From Tetradesmus obliquus (Eukaryota > Chlorophyta > Chlorophyceae > Sphaeropleales > Scenedesmaceae), in NCBI GenBank assembly GCA_030272155.1, contig CP126204.1, forward strand, positions 496,001-560,000: a stretch of DNA of 64,000 nt. The letters run 5' to 3'. This document shows positions 1-11,772 of the stretch, in pieces (positions within the stretch are counted from its first letter, which is position 1; each line of letters starts with the position of its first letter). The position numbers and the translations under genes were made by a program. Below the pieces are notes generated by a model. That model saw nothing but the letters and a program-made list of their open reading frames with translations. It was not told the origin of the DNA and did no database searches.

Positions 1-98
1 CACCTTGTACTGCCTCTCACAGAAACCATCGCTTGCCTCATAGTGTCACTAACATAACACAACATAGCAAAAACAATAACATAACATATCTGGCTCAC

Positions 99-1996
99 CT
101 GCCCCAGCAGTGGTACCCCCAGGTCTTCCGCTGCTGCTGCTACGCCGCCAGACCCGAAGATGTTGTCCTGGTGCCCGCAGTTGGGGCAGCAGTAGTACGC
201 CATGTTCTCAACCAGCCCCAGCAGCGGCACATGTACCTTGCGAAACATCTGCGCACCGCGCCTGCAGGGCAACACAAGACATGGGGTCACATGGGGCGCA
301 GTACTGCAGCAGAAGCAGGTCCTATTTGCTGTTTTTGACTAGTTCTAGCAGCGAAACATGCACCTTGTGGAAACTCTGCATGCCGCGCCTGCAGGGGGCA
401 AACAGGGGCGGGGAAGTGCGATGACATGCAGGCATGCACTGGTGCCAGGAGGATGGCACTTACGACAGAGGCATGAGGCCAAACTGCAAAGCCCCGAGCT
501 ATCCCAGTTGACGGATCAAGAGTTCTGGCAAGAATTTGGTTTTGATGGAGTCAAGCTGTGGGGTGTGTGTCTGAGGCAAATGTACATGTGCGCCATCAGC
601 AACTCTTCTGGATCATTTGATGCATTACTGATACATAATTTGAAACGCAAGGCCCCTACCGTGCGTCTAGCAGCGCCACGTCCTGCGGCGTTGACACGAT
701 GACTGCTCCAGCAAGCGGCAACCGCTGCCCCAAGCCAATCTGCGCGTCGCCAGTGCCTGCAGCAACAAATGCAACAGCAACAAAGCAGTGCATAAAGTAG
801 CTGAATGGCTTCGGCAGCATAACCACATGTATGTGACAAGAGAGATGCGGTCCGCTGCATGCTGACGCGTCACTGTAACAGCAAAGCCACGCCGCAGGGC
901 TTTGCAGGCTCCTCGCAAGCACTCATCACTAAGCCCACCACCCTTGCGGTGATGATGTAGTTGCCGTAAGCGGCAGCCAGACACTTGCAGTGGGAATGCA
1001 GTCCTCACCATGACACGCAATGAGCGCAAGCATGCAAAGGATGCAGGAAACATGCAGGCCATCACCTGGCGGCATGTCACCACCAGCAAGTCCAGGGCCC
1101 CAAGGCCGTGCGAAGGACCCAGTAGGCAGCAAGACAACAGAACAACCCAACAAAATGTGTATATGCACATTTGCAATATCCTTACCTGGCGGCATGTCCA
1201 CCACCAGCACATCCAGCGCCCCTGGCCGCGCCACCACTCAACAATAAGCAGCAAAACAGCCACAAAAGGTCACACATCCCCACCTGGCGGCATATCCACC
1301 ACCAACACGTCCAGGGTCCCCCAGGCAGTGCAAAGGTCCCAGTAGGTAGGCAGCAAGACAACATATCAACCCAACAAACCGCATATATAAAAATACGTAG
1401 TATCCTCACCTGGCGGCATGTCTACGACCAGCACGTCCAGATGGCCCCAGGCGGTGCCCATGAGGAAGCGGTCAATGGCACTGTTGACAATCGGACCACG
1501 CCACACCACTGGGGTGTCACCCTGCAGGCGTAAGAGGATTGCAGGCAAGCAGCCAATCAGCATGACAGATGAGGAAGCGACCGATGCGCTGTTGACAATC
1601 GGACCACGCCACACCACAGGGGTGTCACCCTGCAGGACAGAATGCGCAGGCACACAGTCATCAGCATACGACAGCAACTGCTTCATGTTGTATATGGATG
1701 CTGTCTCCAGTGGCGCCCAGCAGGCGGTATACTGTCAGTTACCCGGTGGTTCACCGTGTTATAATCCTTCTGTAACCACGTATAAACCTTAACATGCTGC
1801 AGCCCCACCTTCATGAAGCCGATGGACATGCACTTCACCCGGTGGTTCACCATGTTATAACCCTGTTGTCATTATGTTATCACCATGTCATAACCATCAA
1901 CATAACAAGCTGCAGCCCCACCTTCATAAAGAAGCCCATGGACATGCACTTCACGCGGTGGTTTTCAGGCGGCAGCAGCAGCCCCTCTGACGCGGC

Positions 1997-2062
<66 letters not shown>

Positions 2063-2754
2063 CAGTGATTGGCACACTGGCGCTGTGTCAACATAGGGGC
2101 CAGCAGTTGCAGGGGTCGCAGGGAGAGTGCAGCATCTGCTGCTGCTGCTGCTGCTGCTGCTGCACTGGCATTGAATTTGCACTTTCAGATGCACTTTGCT
2201 CCCTTACTGTGCCAGTCATGGTGGGCAGCCGCACCCAGCGCAAGCGCAGCAGCAGCAACAGCACAACTGCATCGCACCCCCACTTCTCTGATGCTGCCAC
2301 TGCACTTGCCATCAATTGCGCACCTTCAGAGGCCTCCTGGTCCCCGCTAAGCGCCATCATGGTGGGCAACAAGGGCTCGTGGATGTGCATCTGCATGAAT
2401 CAGATGCTGCTGCTTTTGCTGCTTTTGCTGCGTGCAAGTATATGTGCCTCACGCACCTTCAGAGGCCTCCGGCTCCCCGCTCAGGCCCATCATAATGGAC
2501 AGTGCGCAAGCACAGCAGCAGCAGCAACAGAACTGCATGACAACACCTGCTATATGTTTCTGTTACAGTGCACACCTTCAGAGGCCTCCGGCTCCCCGCT
2601 CAGGCCCGTCATGGTGGGCGGAGAAATGCCGTGCATGTGCAACTGCATCTATCCGCTGCTGCTACTGCTGCTGCTTTTGCTGCGTTCCACTGTATGTGCT
2701 TTGCACCTTCAGAGGCCTCCAGCTCCTGCTGAGCCCCATGCTGTCATTACTGCT

Positions 2755-2786
<32 letters not shown>

Positions 2787-2937
2787 GCTGCACTAGCGCT
2801 TAATGGACACACCTTCAGAGGCCTCCGGCTCGCCACTCAGGCCCATCATGGTGGGCAGGGATGGCCCGTGTATGTCAGCATCCAGCAGCCCCACCCTCAG
2901 GCCATGCTGCACTGCCAGCGACACAGCGAGGTTGACT

Positions 2938-2971
<34 letters not shown>

Positions 2972-3511
2972 ATGGAGGTGGCAGGAGTGGCAATCTGGTG
3001 TGTGTAGGGGCAGTCGTGCAGCGTGTTTGCTGCGTCGTGTGTTGGGACTGCAGCTGCAAACGCAGCTACAGCAGCAATCGGCAGCACTGCTTGAAGCTCG
3101 ACTGTCCTGTGGATGAGCAATGGAAGGTGTGGTCTGCAAATATACATTGAACTGCAGCAGCTTCTGCTGTGCAAGTATCCTAACAAACCATTCTGAGCGT
3201 GCAGCAAACCACGACAGCAGGTGGTGATGGTGCGCACCTGCTACTGTAGATTTGCCTACGCCGCCTTTGCCCGAAGCTACAGCTATCACATGCTGCACGT
3301 CAGCGAGGCCCAGCCGCTTTGCAGATAGTTTGCCTGGGCCAGGGCCGCCTGCTGCTGCTGCTGCTGCTGCTACTGTTGTATGGAGTTGCTGCAGTGCAGC
3401 TAGTGTCTGAGGTGGCTGCTGCTGCAGCCCTCCTCCTGTCGCTGCTGCGGTTGCTGCTGATCGTAGACATCGCACGGCCCCGCTACAAAGCTTCCATGCC
3501 TGTGATCGCAT
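99..3511 (-). CDS. Ind1/NUBPL-like mitochondrial Fe-S cluster carrier ATPase, 3' end beyond window
   Basis: Mrp/NBP35-family P-loop ATPase most like Ind1/NUBPL, which delivers Fe-S clusters to respiratory complex I in the mitochondrial matrix. Exons, in gene order: 3511-3238, 2935-2813, 1986-1922, 1521-1410, 756-660, 261-99; phases close to 278 codons. Seen directly: an Arg/Ala-rich N-terminus ([15 protein letters not shown]) suiting a mitochondrial presequence, the deviant Walker [10 protein letters not shown] near residue 85, [51 protein letters not shown] joined across a splice to [17 protein letters not shown], and the cluster-binding CPNC near residue 253. The ATG at 3509-3511 is the first in frame ahead of the presequence. 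About 60-80 C-terminal residues should lie left of base 1. A plastid HCF101-type protein is less likely, because the VKCMSMGF and VVWRGP spacing follows Ind1. Four of its introns carry copies of exon ends. Confidence 0.9.
262..2812 (-). repeat. Exon-end copies in introns of the Ind1-like gene
   Basis: Blocks resembling the ends of true exons recur in the introns. Donor end of exon 2 ([15 protein letters not shown]): copies near 2320-2368, 2454-2497, 2571-2615 and 2703-2740, plus a weak one near 2185-2225; the true site is at 2813. Donor end of exon 3 (VKCMSMGF): a copy near 1807-1853 and a fragment near 1735-1760. Acceptor end of exon 4 ([14 protein letters not shown]): a copy at 1570-1636. 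Donor end of exon 4 ([11 protein letters not shown]): copies near 1062-1108, 1191-1230 and 1281-1325. Acceptor end of exon 6: a degenerate copy near 335-390. Many copies keep a GT or AG at the expected place. Confidence 0.85.
1998..2060. repeat. CAG trinucleotide microsatellite in an intron
   Basis: About 21 uninterrupted CAG units, lying just upstream (in gene sense) of exon 3 of the Ind1-like gene. Read on the coding strand it is a CTG run ending about 10 bases before the acceptor. Confidence 0.95.
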
Positions 3512-4143
3512 GATGCCAGACGAGCACTGGGGTGTGCCAGCAGCACAGCAGTGACCCCTTGTGCAGATAGGTCACGCAGGGTATGACGCACAAGGCTTCA
3601 AGCAACCCGAAAGCGTTCAACTATCAATGTATGTGATCCTCGGCGTGTTGCACAGTAGCAGCAAGCACCTCTTTCGCGTAAACCAGCCCAGACATGACGC
3701 CCCTGTCTACGCAGGTACTCTACACAGTCACAGCCAGTTCGTAACCAAGCATTGTGTTCACGATCACCCTTTGGAAGCTGCTGCGATTGAAATGGTCACG
3801 GGAACAGTTGTAACTTCCACAACCCTAGTAACTTGCTAGTAGCAGACCACGGACCGCTGCTACGTTTTGCTTCCCCTTGCGCCGTTTTGTGTGATCATTT
3901 TCGTTTCAGGTTTTGCTTGGATGAGTGAAACCAGTCCTGACGCTGGAAATGTCAACCAACAGCAACTGAACAGCATGCCATGCAGGCCAGCATGCTGCTC
4001 GCGATCCTTGTAGCCAAACGATTGTTTGATTCGAATGTCTTCTTGATTCCTTTGAAATGAAGTAAGTCAGCAGCTGCTGCTCTGTACTCCTGCTTGTCAG
4101 CTCAGCAGCAGTGCTCCAACAGCAGTTCAAAGGTTGCCTGGTT
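3512..4143. promoter_or_regulatory. Divergent intergenic region between the Ind1-like and MFS genes
   Basis: The 632 bases separate two divergent start codons and must hold both 5' UTRs and promoters. Composition is less CAG-rich than the surrounding introns. No clear TATA box or other motif was recognised. Confidence 0.5.
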
Positions 4144-7100
4144 ATGACCTGGCCTCTGGAAGCAGCAGATGCTGTGGGCCCAGATGACGAAGAAGCATGG
4201 GACCTGGAGACGGCCCTAGAACACGTGAGCTTTCAGTGAATGTTAATGACAATAGCTGATCAGCATCAACTTGCAGATGCCATGATGAGCACTGCTGCTG
4301 TGTTCAGGAGCAGCACAGCTGTGGAAACCCTCAGCAGCGCAGCAACAGCAGCAGCTGCATGCACAGGCTGTGTCGCTTTGAAAAAGCAGCGCCAGCAGTC
4401 TGTTTGTGCCTAGTGTTATAATCTGCTGTATCATGCAAAGCTGCGGAAGCCAGTGGCGCTGCATGCCACTCACAGTATGGTTGCAGCAGCGCAGCAATTG
4501 CAGCAGCTGCGTGCACAGGCTGTGTCGCTCGAGTGCCAACAGGGTGCTTTTTCGTTGTGCGGCGTTGAGAGCTGCTGTATCATGCAACCGTGAGGAAGTC
4601 AGTGGTGCTGCATGACACCCCAGTATTCTTGCAGCACAGTCCGCTTGCAGCAGCACAGCAACAGCAGAGGCTGTGCCGTCTTGAGCACCAGGCTGCATCG
4701 GCTGTTTGGTGTTTATAAATGCTGTACACAAAATGCTGTACATACAAGTTTTTATGATGAAGAGCAGCGGCAGCCCACCAGTGGCACTGCATGCCACCAC
4801 AGTATGCTTGCGCAGTCTGGTTGCAGCAATGGCAAGTTACACCTGTTAAGCACAGGCGGTGTCGCCTTCAGCACCAGCAGGCTGTGCCAGCCTTTTGGGG
4901 TGCATTATTGTGGCACTTTGCGATTCTCGAACTGCTGTACACACGCATGAACAGCAGCGGCAGCCGACCAGTGGCGCTGCCTGCCACCACAGTATGCTTG
5001 CAGCGCATGTCTTGCAGCAGCAGCAAGCTGCACCTGCAGCGCACAACCCTGCAAAGCCTTCTCCAATCTCCTGCGCCTGAACATCCCACAAGCATCTCCG
5101 CACAGGTGGTCGCTCTTACACACTATAAAGACACCTTAACCAGTGGCAAAAGATCTTTGTGTGTAGCTTGCTATCGCTGCTAGTAATGCGTGTTGGCGTG
5201 GGCCTGCAGGTTGGCGTGGGTCGTTTCCAGTGGGCCGCCCTGCTGGTGTGTGGGCTGGCCAACGCTGCTGACGCAGTGGAGATCTTGGGGCTCAGCCTGG
5301 TGCTGCCGGCAGCAGAGGATGACCTGGTGCTGACAGCAGCAGGGAAGTCGGCACTCAGCAGCTGCATCTTTGCAGGTGAGCTGTCCTGGACGATCTATGG
5401 CAGATCTGAGCAGCTGCATATGTTTCCTGGAGGATGTATGGCAGGTCTGAGCATCTGAATGTTTGTGGGTGAGATGCTATGGAAATACTGTGCGGTGCTT
5501 TGTGCAGTAACGTGACTGGGGCTCAGCCTGGTGCTGGCGGCTGCCGGCCTTCTCTCTAATAGCAACTTGCTTTAAGTAGGTACAGATCTTCCATTGCCGG
5601 TCATTGTTGCAAGCTATGGGACTCTGTCTGCCTTGCTGCCTGCAGGCATGCTCATAGGCGGCTTGCTGTGGGGGCCCATGGGCGACGCGCTGGGTGCGCA
5701 GCATGGCGGCAGCAGCAGCAGCAGCTGCTGCATTGCAGCAGCATTGCGCAGCAGCAGTGTTACAGCAACAGCTGCAGCAGTCGCATGCGCAGCAGTTGAT
5801 GGTGCACCTACCCTGCACAGCAGCGCAGCTTGCAAGGTGTTGGCAGGTGCATTACACTTTGTGGGCTCAGCTGCTTGCTTACCCAGTGCTCGTGCTGTCA
5901 AGCTACAGCTTGCATGGCACAGTGAATGCCTGCCATAGCAAAACACTCAACATCAGCAGTAATCAACCATCTGCTCCCTGCACACTGCACCTACACATGC
6001 CTATGCCGCATCACCCTAACTCTGGTGCAGGCGGCCACAGCACGCTGGTGGCATCCCTGGCCATCACACATGCTGCCTTCAGTTGGCCCTGCACCTGCAA
6101 CTCCACCTGACCCTGCTTTCACAACTCTCCCCAACACCTTGCAGGCCGCCGCAGCACGCTGGTGGCATCCCTGGCCATCAACGGCGTGTTTGGTGCGCTG
6201 TCGGCAGCAGCAGCAAATGTGGGCCAGCTGGTGCTGCTGCGGCTGCTGGCGGGCATCGGCGTGGGCGGCAGCGTGCCCGTGGTGTTCTCTTACTTGGCCG
6301 AGCTGCTGCCGGCACACGCACGGTAAGGCAGCCATTGTGTTGCTTTCAAGTCATGTAAAAGTGTTGCAAAAGGCTATGTAGCGTGTGCGTGGGTGGCAGC
6401 GTGCCTGTGGTGTTCTCTTACTTGGCAGAGCTGCTGCCGGCACACGCGCGGTGAGGCAGGGGCGCAGGTAGTTGTTTGTGTGCGAACCGCTTTTATTTGT
6501 TGCTTGCAACGTTGCTGAGCAGAGCATGTAGTAAATCAGATTGCTGCCACTTCTTGGTTGGGCATGACTGCTGCGTGGGCGGCAACGTGCCTGTGGCATT
6601 CACTGCTGCTGCTGCTGCTGCTGCTGCAATTGAATCTGATGCCATACATTGTGCGTCACGCTACGTACTGCTACTGCAGGGCAAGTTCATGGTGGGCGCC
6701 GCATTCTACTGCTGCTGCCACTTGTTACTCTCGTGCTGCTATGCATGCTTATTGCAGGGGCAAGTTCATGGTGGGGCTGGCGGCCTTTTGGATGGTGGGC
6801 TCCCTCTACTCGGCGGGGGTGGGCTGGGCCATGATCAGCCGCTGCTGTGTCTGTTGATATACTGCCACCTGTGCTTTTAAGCAATGTACTGCTGCTCCAG
6901 GTACAAACTCATGGTGGGCTTGGCAGCCTGCTGCTGCTGCACCTGAATCTCTCCAAACGTTGCTGCTTATCCACACCTGCTTGGTGCAGGGGCAAGTTCA
7001 TGGTGGGCCTGGCCGCCTTCTGGATGGTGGGCTCCCTCTACTCAGCGGGGGTGGGCTGGGCCATGATCGGGCCGGTGGGCTGGCGGCCCTTCCTGGTGGT

Positions 7101-10100
7101 GGCGGCACTGCCTGCGTTTGCTGCTGCTGCCGGCTGCCTGCTGCTGCTGCCGGAGAGCCCGCGGCACCTGCTGGTGCATGGCAGGGTGGGGCCTGCTGAG
7201 AAGGTGGGGGCGGCTGGGCTATGTTTTGAGCTATGGCGTAGTCTATACTGCTGCTTGATGGCATGAAAGCCTTTAACTGCTGACCTGCATTCTTTGCTGA
7301 GCAATAAGCCAAGCCTAATGCATGTGTACTGCTTGTTTGCTGCGTGAATCAAAACAGACACAAGTGGATGCGCAGACTACAGAGCCCACAAACCGCATCC
7401 TGATCCTCCTGCTGCTGCTGCTGCTGCTACTGGTGCTGCAGGCCATCAAGCGCATGGCTGCCGTGAACAGGGTGAAGCTGCCTCCCAATGTGAGGCTGCG
7501 GCAGCATGAGAGCCACCTGCTGGCAGCAGCAGCAGCAGCAGCACATGACCACAACAGCCCAGGCATGACTCTGCCAGCAGCAGCGGCAGCGGCGGCGGCA
7601 TGTGGCAGCAGCAAAGATGTGGAGGCTATGGACGCTGCAGTGTGCAGCAGCAGCAGCAGCAGTACTGCCAGGGGTATGGGGCCGTGTGGTCAGCTGCGGC
7701 CGCTGGTGCAGCACGCGCGTGGTGCACTGCGCACATCAGGTGGGTGGCAGCCGCTGATTGTGACATGCGTGTTTGTTGCAGCTAGGGGTGCAGCAGGCGC
7801 AGGTGCAGGTGCGGGTGCGGCTGATAACTTATGCTTGCATGTGGCTTGGATGATGCATGTGCTGCGGCAAAGTTTGTTTTTGATTTGAGGAAAAAGCCTG
7901 AGCGTCATTACTTTGCTGAAATTTGTACGCAGGGGACACAGCGATGCAGCTGCTGAGGGCGCCGCTGCGGGCCCGCTTCCTGCCACTGCTGGTGGCCTGG
8001 ATAGGTGGGCCCTGGCGCACAGCAGCAGCAGCAGCAGCAGCGGCAGCTGGTGTCAGTTTTTGCATGACTTCAAGTGGATGCGTCACAGGATCACTGCATC
8101 ACACTGCTGTCTTGGCAGTTGAAGGCTCATGACACTGGACAGCTAGGTTGACTGTCTGCACCAAGCATGTGCTGTGATCCTTAACCTGTGCCTGCAGGCA
8201 AGTGTTTCGGCTATTTCAGCACCGTGCTGTGGATCCCCAAGTACTTGCAAACCCCTGCCTGCCCAGCCCATGTGTGACCTTGGTTTGCCCTAAACCCTAA
8301 CTGGCAAACACACCAACACCTGTGCCTGCAGGCATGTGTGGCGGCTGGTACAGCACGGTGTTGTGGATCCCGGAGTACTTGCAAACCCCTGCCTGCCCAC
8401 CCCATGTGTGACCATGGTTTGCCCTAAACCCTAACTGGCAAACCCACATACACCTTTGCCTGCAGGCATGTGTGGCGGCTGGTACAGCACTGTGCTGTGG
8501 ATCCCCGAGTACTTCAAGGCGAGGGGCGCGGGCGACTCCTCACTGTATGCACAGACCTTTGCGGTGGCAGCCGCCAACCTGCCAGGTGCGTCAGACACCG
8601 ATATATGGTTGTTGGGAGAGGGGGAGCAGGTGTAGTAACTGGTTCCACTTCTGAAAATAATTGAAGATTTAAGGCTGTTGTTTTTCAGAGTTTACGCAAA
8701 TGCCGCGGGCGACTCCTCACTGTATGCACAGACCTTGCGGTGGCGGCCGCCAACCTGCCAGGTGCGATAGGCGGGGTCTGGTGCGCACAGCATGTCGAGC
8801 CGTGCTGCGCTGCCTGCAGCGGACCCGTCGTTTCATCAGCGGAGCCACAGCTCAGTGACCTCTGAAGTGGCCTGCTGCGCCTCAAAAAGATTGAACCGGC
8901 AGTGTTCAATTCGTGATAGCTTTAAGTCAAAGTGTGAATTAGCTCACTGGTTCATGCGACAGCTGAGTGCTGCATTGTTCTGTCCTGCAGGCAACATCGC
9001 CAGCATTTTTATGGTAGACAGGCTAGGCCGCCGCTGGACCGCCTGCCTCTGCCTGGCTGGGGCTTGCCTGGCTGCGCTTGGTTTCGCTGCTGCGCCTGCT
9101 GACCCCGTGTGGTCGGTGGTGGCTGCGTGTGTGTTCAACGCCATCAGCGTGGGTGGCTGGAATGCACTAGACCTGCTGTCAGCAGAACTATTCCCTACTG
9201 AGGTGCGGAGAGGCGCTAAAGCCTTTGATATTATCAAGACTGCTACTGCTGCCACAATAGTGTGGTTTAAGCAACATGCAACAAGAATCATCTGGAATGC
9301 GCTGGACCTGCTGTCTGCGGAGCTGTTCCCTACCGAGGTGCGGGCAGGCGATTGAGAGACTGTTACTGCTTTTACACGATCATTGCTTGAGCAGCTTGTG
9401 ATCGTCTGGCGTGTGCGGAGCGGTTCCCCACCAAGGTTTATGCCTGTCAGGGACCGTAACATCTCTGGCGTTCTGCTGACGTCTCGTTTTCTGGTCTGCC
9501 GCTGCCAGGTGCGTACCACGGCGATGGGCCTGCTGACACCCAAGGTTATCCAGGAATGCATTAGGCAGTTTGTTGGTTTTTAAATTTCCTGCACTCTGCT
9601 GCCGCCAGGTGCGCTCCACGGCGACGGGCCTGCTAAGGACATCCAGGAATGCAGAAGGAAGTTGGTTTGTTTTCTAATTTCCTGCAATCTGCTGCCACCA
9701 GGTGCGCTCCACAGCGATGGGCCTGCTGATTTACACCACACACATGGCCCCTCAGTATTGACAACGATATGTGATCTGCACTCTGCCGCCAGGTGCGCTC
9801 CACGGCGATGGGCCTGCTGGGGGCCACGGGCCGCCTCGCGTCATTCGCCACCACCTTCCTGGCAGGTGAGGAGCGGCAACGCACGTGCAGCAGCAGCACT
9901 AGACTGCATGGAAGCAGCCTGGGTGGCGGCCCGCGTGTGGTACAGGCCGCATGACGGGAGGGGGAGGGGGTGGGGGAGCGGGGCTTGCGGAGCTGAGGTG
10001 CTGTGCTTTACTAGCTGTCTTGATGCAGCCGAGAGGTGGCGGCCGCGCCCGCAGATGTGCTTGAAACCTAAATTTCCCTGGCAAGACTCCTGCCAAGCTG

Positions 10101-10869
10101 GACCCTACAACACACCTCTGACTGCATGTGACAAATCCGCACGTTTAGATCGTGGTGTATCCCGCTGCTGATTTGCTGCGACATACTTGTGATGCTGCGC
10201 TGCTTGACTGCTGCTTTCGCAGGTGCGCTAATGCAGCTGCAGCTGTGGGCCCCACTAGTTGTGGCAGCCGGCCTGTTGGCTGCTGGCAGCCTCGCAATGA
10301 TGCTGCTGCCAGAGATGGCCCTAAAGCCCCTGGAGGATACAGTAGAAGATGCAGCCGCGCGATCTAGCCAGATCAGTGGCGGCAACAAGCTTGGACTGTC
10401 AGATCAGATCGGCTTAAGAGAGATCAGCTTGCAGGGGGTGGCGGCTTCCATAATGGAGGGGGTGAGGCGGCAGCGGAGCAGCAGTAGAAGCGGCGTGGAG
10501 TCGGGGGCAGGCTTAGCAGCAGCAGCAGTTGGATTTGATGAGTACCTTGATGAGTCACCCAGTGCAGCAAGGAGCAACGGCAGGAGGCGGTTTGGTTCGA
10601 ATTCGGATCATCTGGGCTCGAAAGCCGGACACAGCAAGCCACTGAGGCTGATAGGGTCAGATCCTTCGTCACTTGCCGCAGCTGGCAGCAGCAGCAGCAG
10701 CAGCAGCACCACCACCAGGAGTGAGATGGCGTTCAAGGGCTTTGAGATGGGTGTGAGGATGCACAGTGAAGCTGCTGAAGTGGCGGAGGAGGGGCGCAGC
10801 TTGCTGGTTACTCAGCAGCAGCAGGTAGCGGGCGAGGATGGCCGGCAGCTGTCCTCGCACTTGCTATGA
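4144..10869 (+). CDS. SVOP-like major facilitator superfamily transporter
   Basis: Membrane transporter of the sugar/organic-solute MFS group, closest by eye to SV2-related SVOP proteins; substrate unknown. Eleven exons: 4144-4224, 5210-5375, 5646-5693, 6145-6322, 6990-7203, 7442-7739, 7933-8004, 8466-8585, 8991-9202, 9793-9865, 10223-10869, giving 702 residues in continuous phase. Visible landmarks: the N-terminal acidic stretch and VGVGRFQWAALL, typical of SVOP; AADAVEILGLSLVLP in TM1; GLLWGPMGDALGRR, the MFS loop 2-3 motif; LLRLLAGIGVGGSVPVVFSY; PESPRHLL after TM6; DRLGRRW at loop 8-9; AELFPTEVRSTAMGLL. A hydrophilic Ser/Gln-rich cytosolic tail covers about residues 520-702. The start ATG precedes 27 codons that splice in phase to the conserved core. 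Exons 4, 5, 8, 9 and 10 have partial copies in flanking introns. A TGTAA at 11211 is a candidate poly(A) signal. Confidence 0.88.
4260..5070 (+). repeat. Degenerate tandem repeat, about 150-190 bp period, in MFS intron 1
   Basis: The landmark AGTGGCGCTGCATGCCAC and close variants recurs near 4451, 4599, 4779 and 4969. Each is followed by CAGTAT and a stretch of GCAGCAGC. An earlier, weaker unit starts near 4270. All lie in the 985-bp first intron. No continuous reading frame runs through the units, so I read it as intronic repeat rather than coding. Confidence 0.7.
6025..9732 (+). repeat. Exon-end copies in introns of the MFS gene
   Basis: Acceptor-end copies lie upstream of their exons. Exon 4: 6025-6075. 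Exon 5 (GKFMVGLAAFWMVGSLYSAG): near 6676-6703, 6756-6838 and 6896-6925. Exon 8 (MCGGWYSTVLWIP): 8196-8250 and 8331-8385. Exon 10 (VRSTAMGLL): near 9505-9545, 9602-9640 and 9697-9732, period 91-96 bp. Donor-end copies lie downstream of their exons. Exon 4: 6383-6452 and a fragment near 6573-6603. Exon 8: 8701-8766. Exon 9 (WNALDLLSAELFPTEV): 9292-9346. The 6756-6838 copy retains an AG acceptor and 25 codons of near-identical protein. Confidence 0.87.
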
Positions 10870-11676
10870 TTCAACTGGTTCAACAGACTGGCAGGACAGC
10901 TGTGTATGCGCGAATAAAAGGCTCATCCGCCGATGGCGCATTCTTTCTAATATTTCTGGCAGCTGACGAGCATGCAGCTGCTGGCACATAACCTGAGTAC
11001 ACAGCCAAACAATGGGAACCTGAGCTGCCAGCAGGCTGCCTGGCTGAGAACGTCCAAGGTTTACAATCCAGGTTCGCTGGCTAGTAAACCAGTCGTTTGT
11101 GAGTCCTCCTTGATGCATGCACGGATATTGTTACACAGACGATGTTGGTGGCAGTCAGCAGGGGTGCCTGGCAGGCCAACTGCACTACAGTGGTGAAATA
11201 CACAACCTGCTGTAATTGTGGGCGCGTGGACGCACAAGCTAGACCGCGACCCAATGCGCTCGACTGGGCAACACCCCGTGAACAAGCTGCTGTGCACATG
11301 AACATCGGGGCCGTGAACAGTCGTCAACAAGCTACTAGCAGTAATACTGCCAGCGCAAGCTGCTGCAGCAGCTGCTGATGCACTGTGTCAAACTCGTGCA
11401 CCAATATGTTTGTTGAGAGCCTGAAGGGTGATTTGATATCTTAAAATTCATGCAGCATGCAGCCGCTGCAACTGCTGACTGCCAGCAGTACTCGGTGGCA
11501 GTACTGCAACCAACCACACTCGATTGCAGCCACACCAACCCGTGCTACCATAGGGAATGCCTGCTGCTGCCGTCCCGCAGCCACTATCAGCACGCCAGCC
11601 AGCCGCTAGCGCCGCTGCTGCAGCAACAGCCGCTTCTGCTGCTTGTTCAATGCCACCACAGCCACCAGCCGCTAGG

Positions 11677-11710
<34 letters not shown>

Positions 11711-11740
11711 GTTCATCAGCTGGCGCGCCTGCATCTCCTC

Positions 11741-11770
<30 letters not shown>
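10870..11770. other. Convergent 3' intergenic region (MFS / ISY1)
   Basis: About 900 bases between two facing stop codons. TGTAA on the + strand at 11211 could serve the MFS gene, and TTACA (TGTAA on the - strand) near 11130 could serve ISY1. If both are used the two 3' UTRs overlap. Bases 11620-11770 are CTG-rich and carry copies of the ISY1 coding end. No further gene was recognised. Confidence 0.5.

Positions 11771-11772
<2 letters not shown>

Noticed and set aside
667-1263. 198-codon open frame on the - strand
   Set aside because: Crosses exon 5 and a repeat-filled intron of the Ind1-like gene; only the short true exon matches the family.
9500-9800. Regularly spaced repeats resembling a CRISPR array
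   Set aside because: The repeats are exon-10 starts with splice acceptors in a eukaryotic intron, are imperfect, and no cas genes are present.
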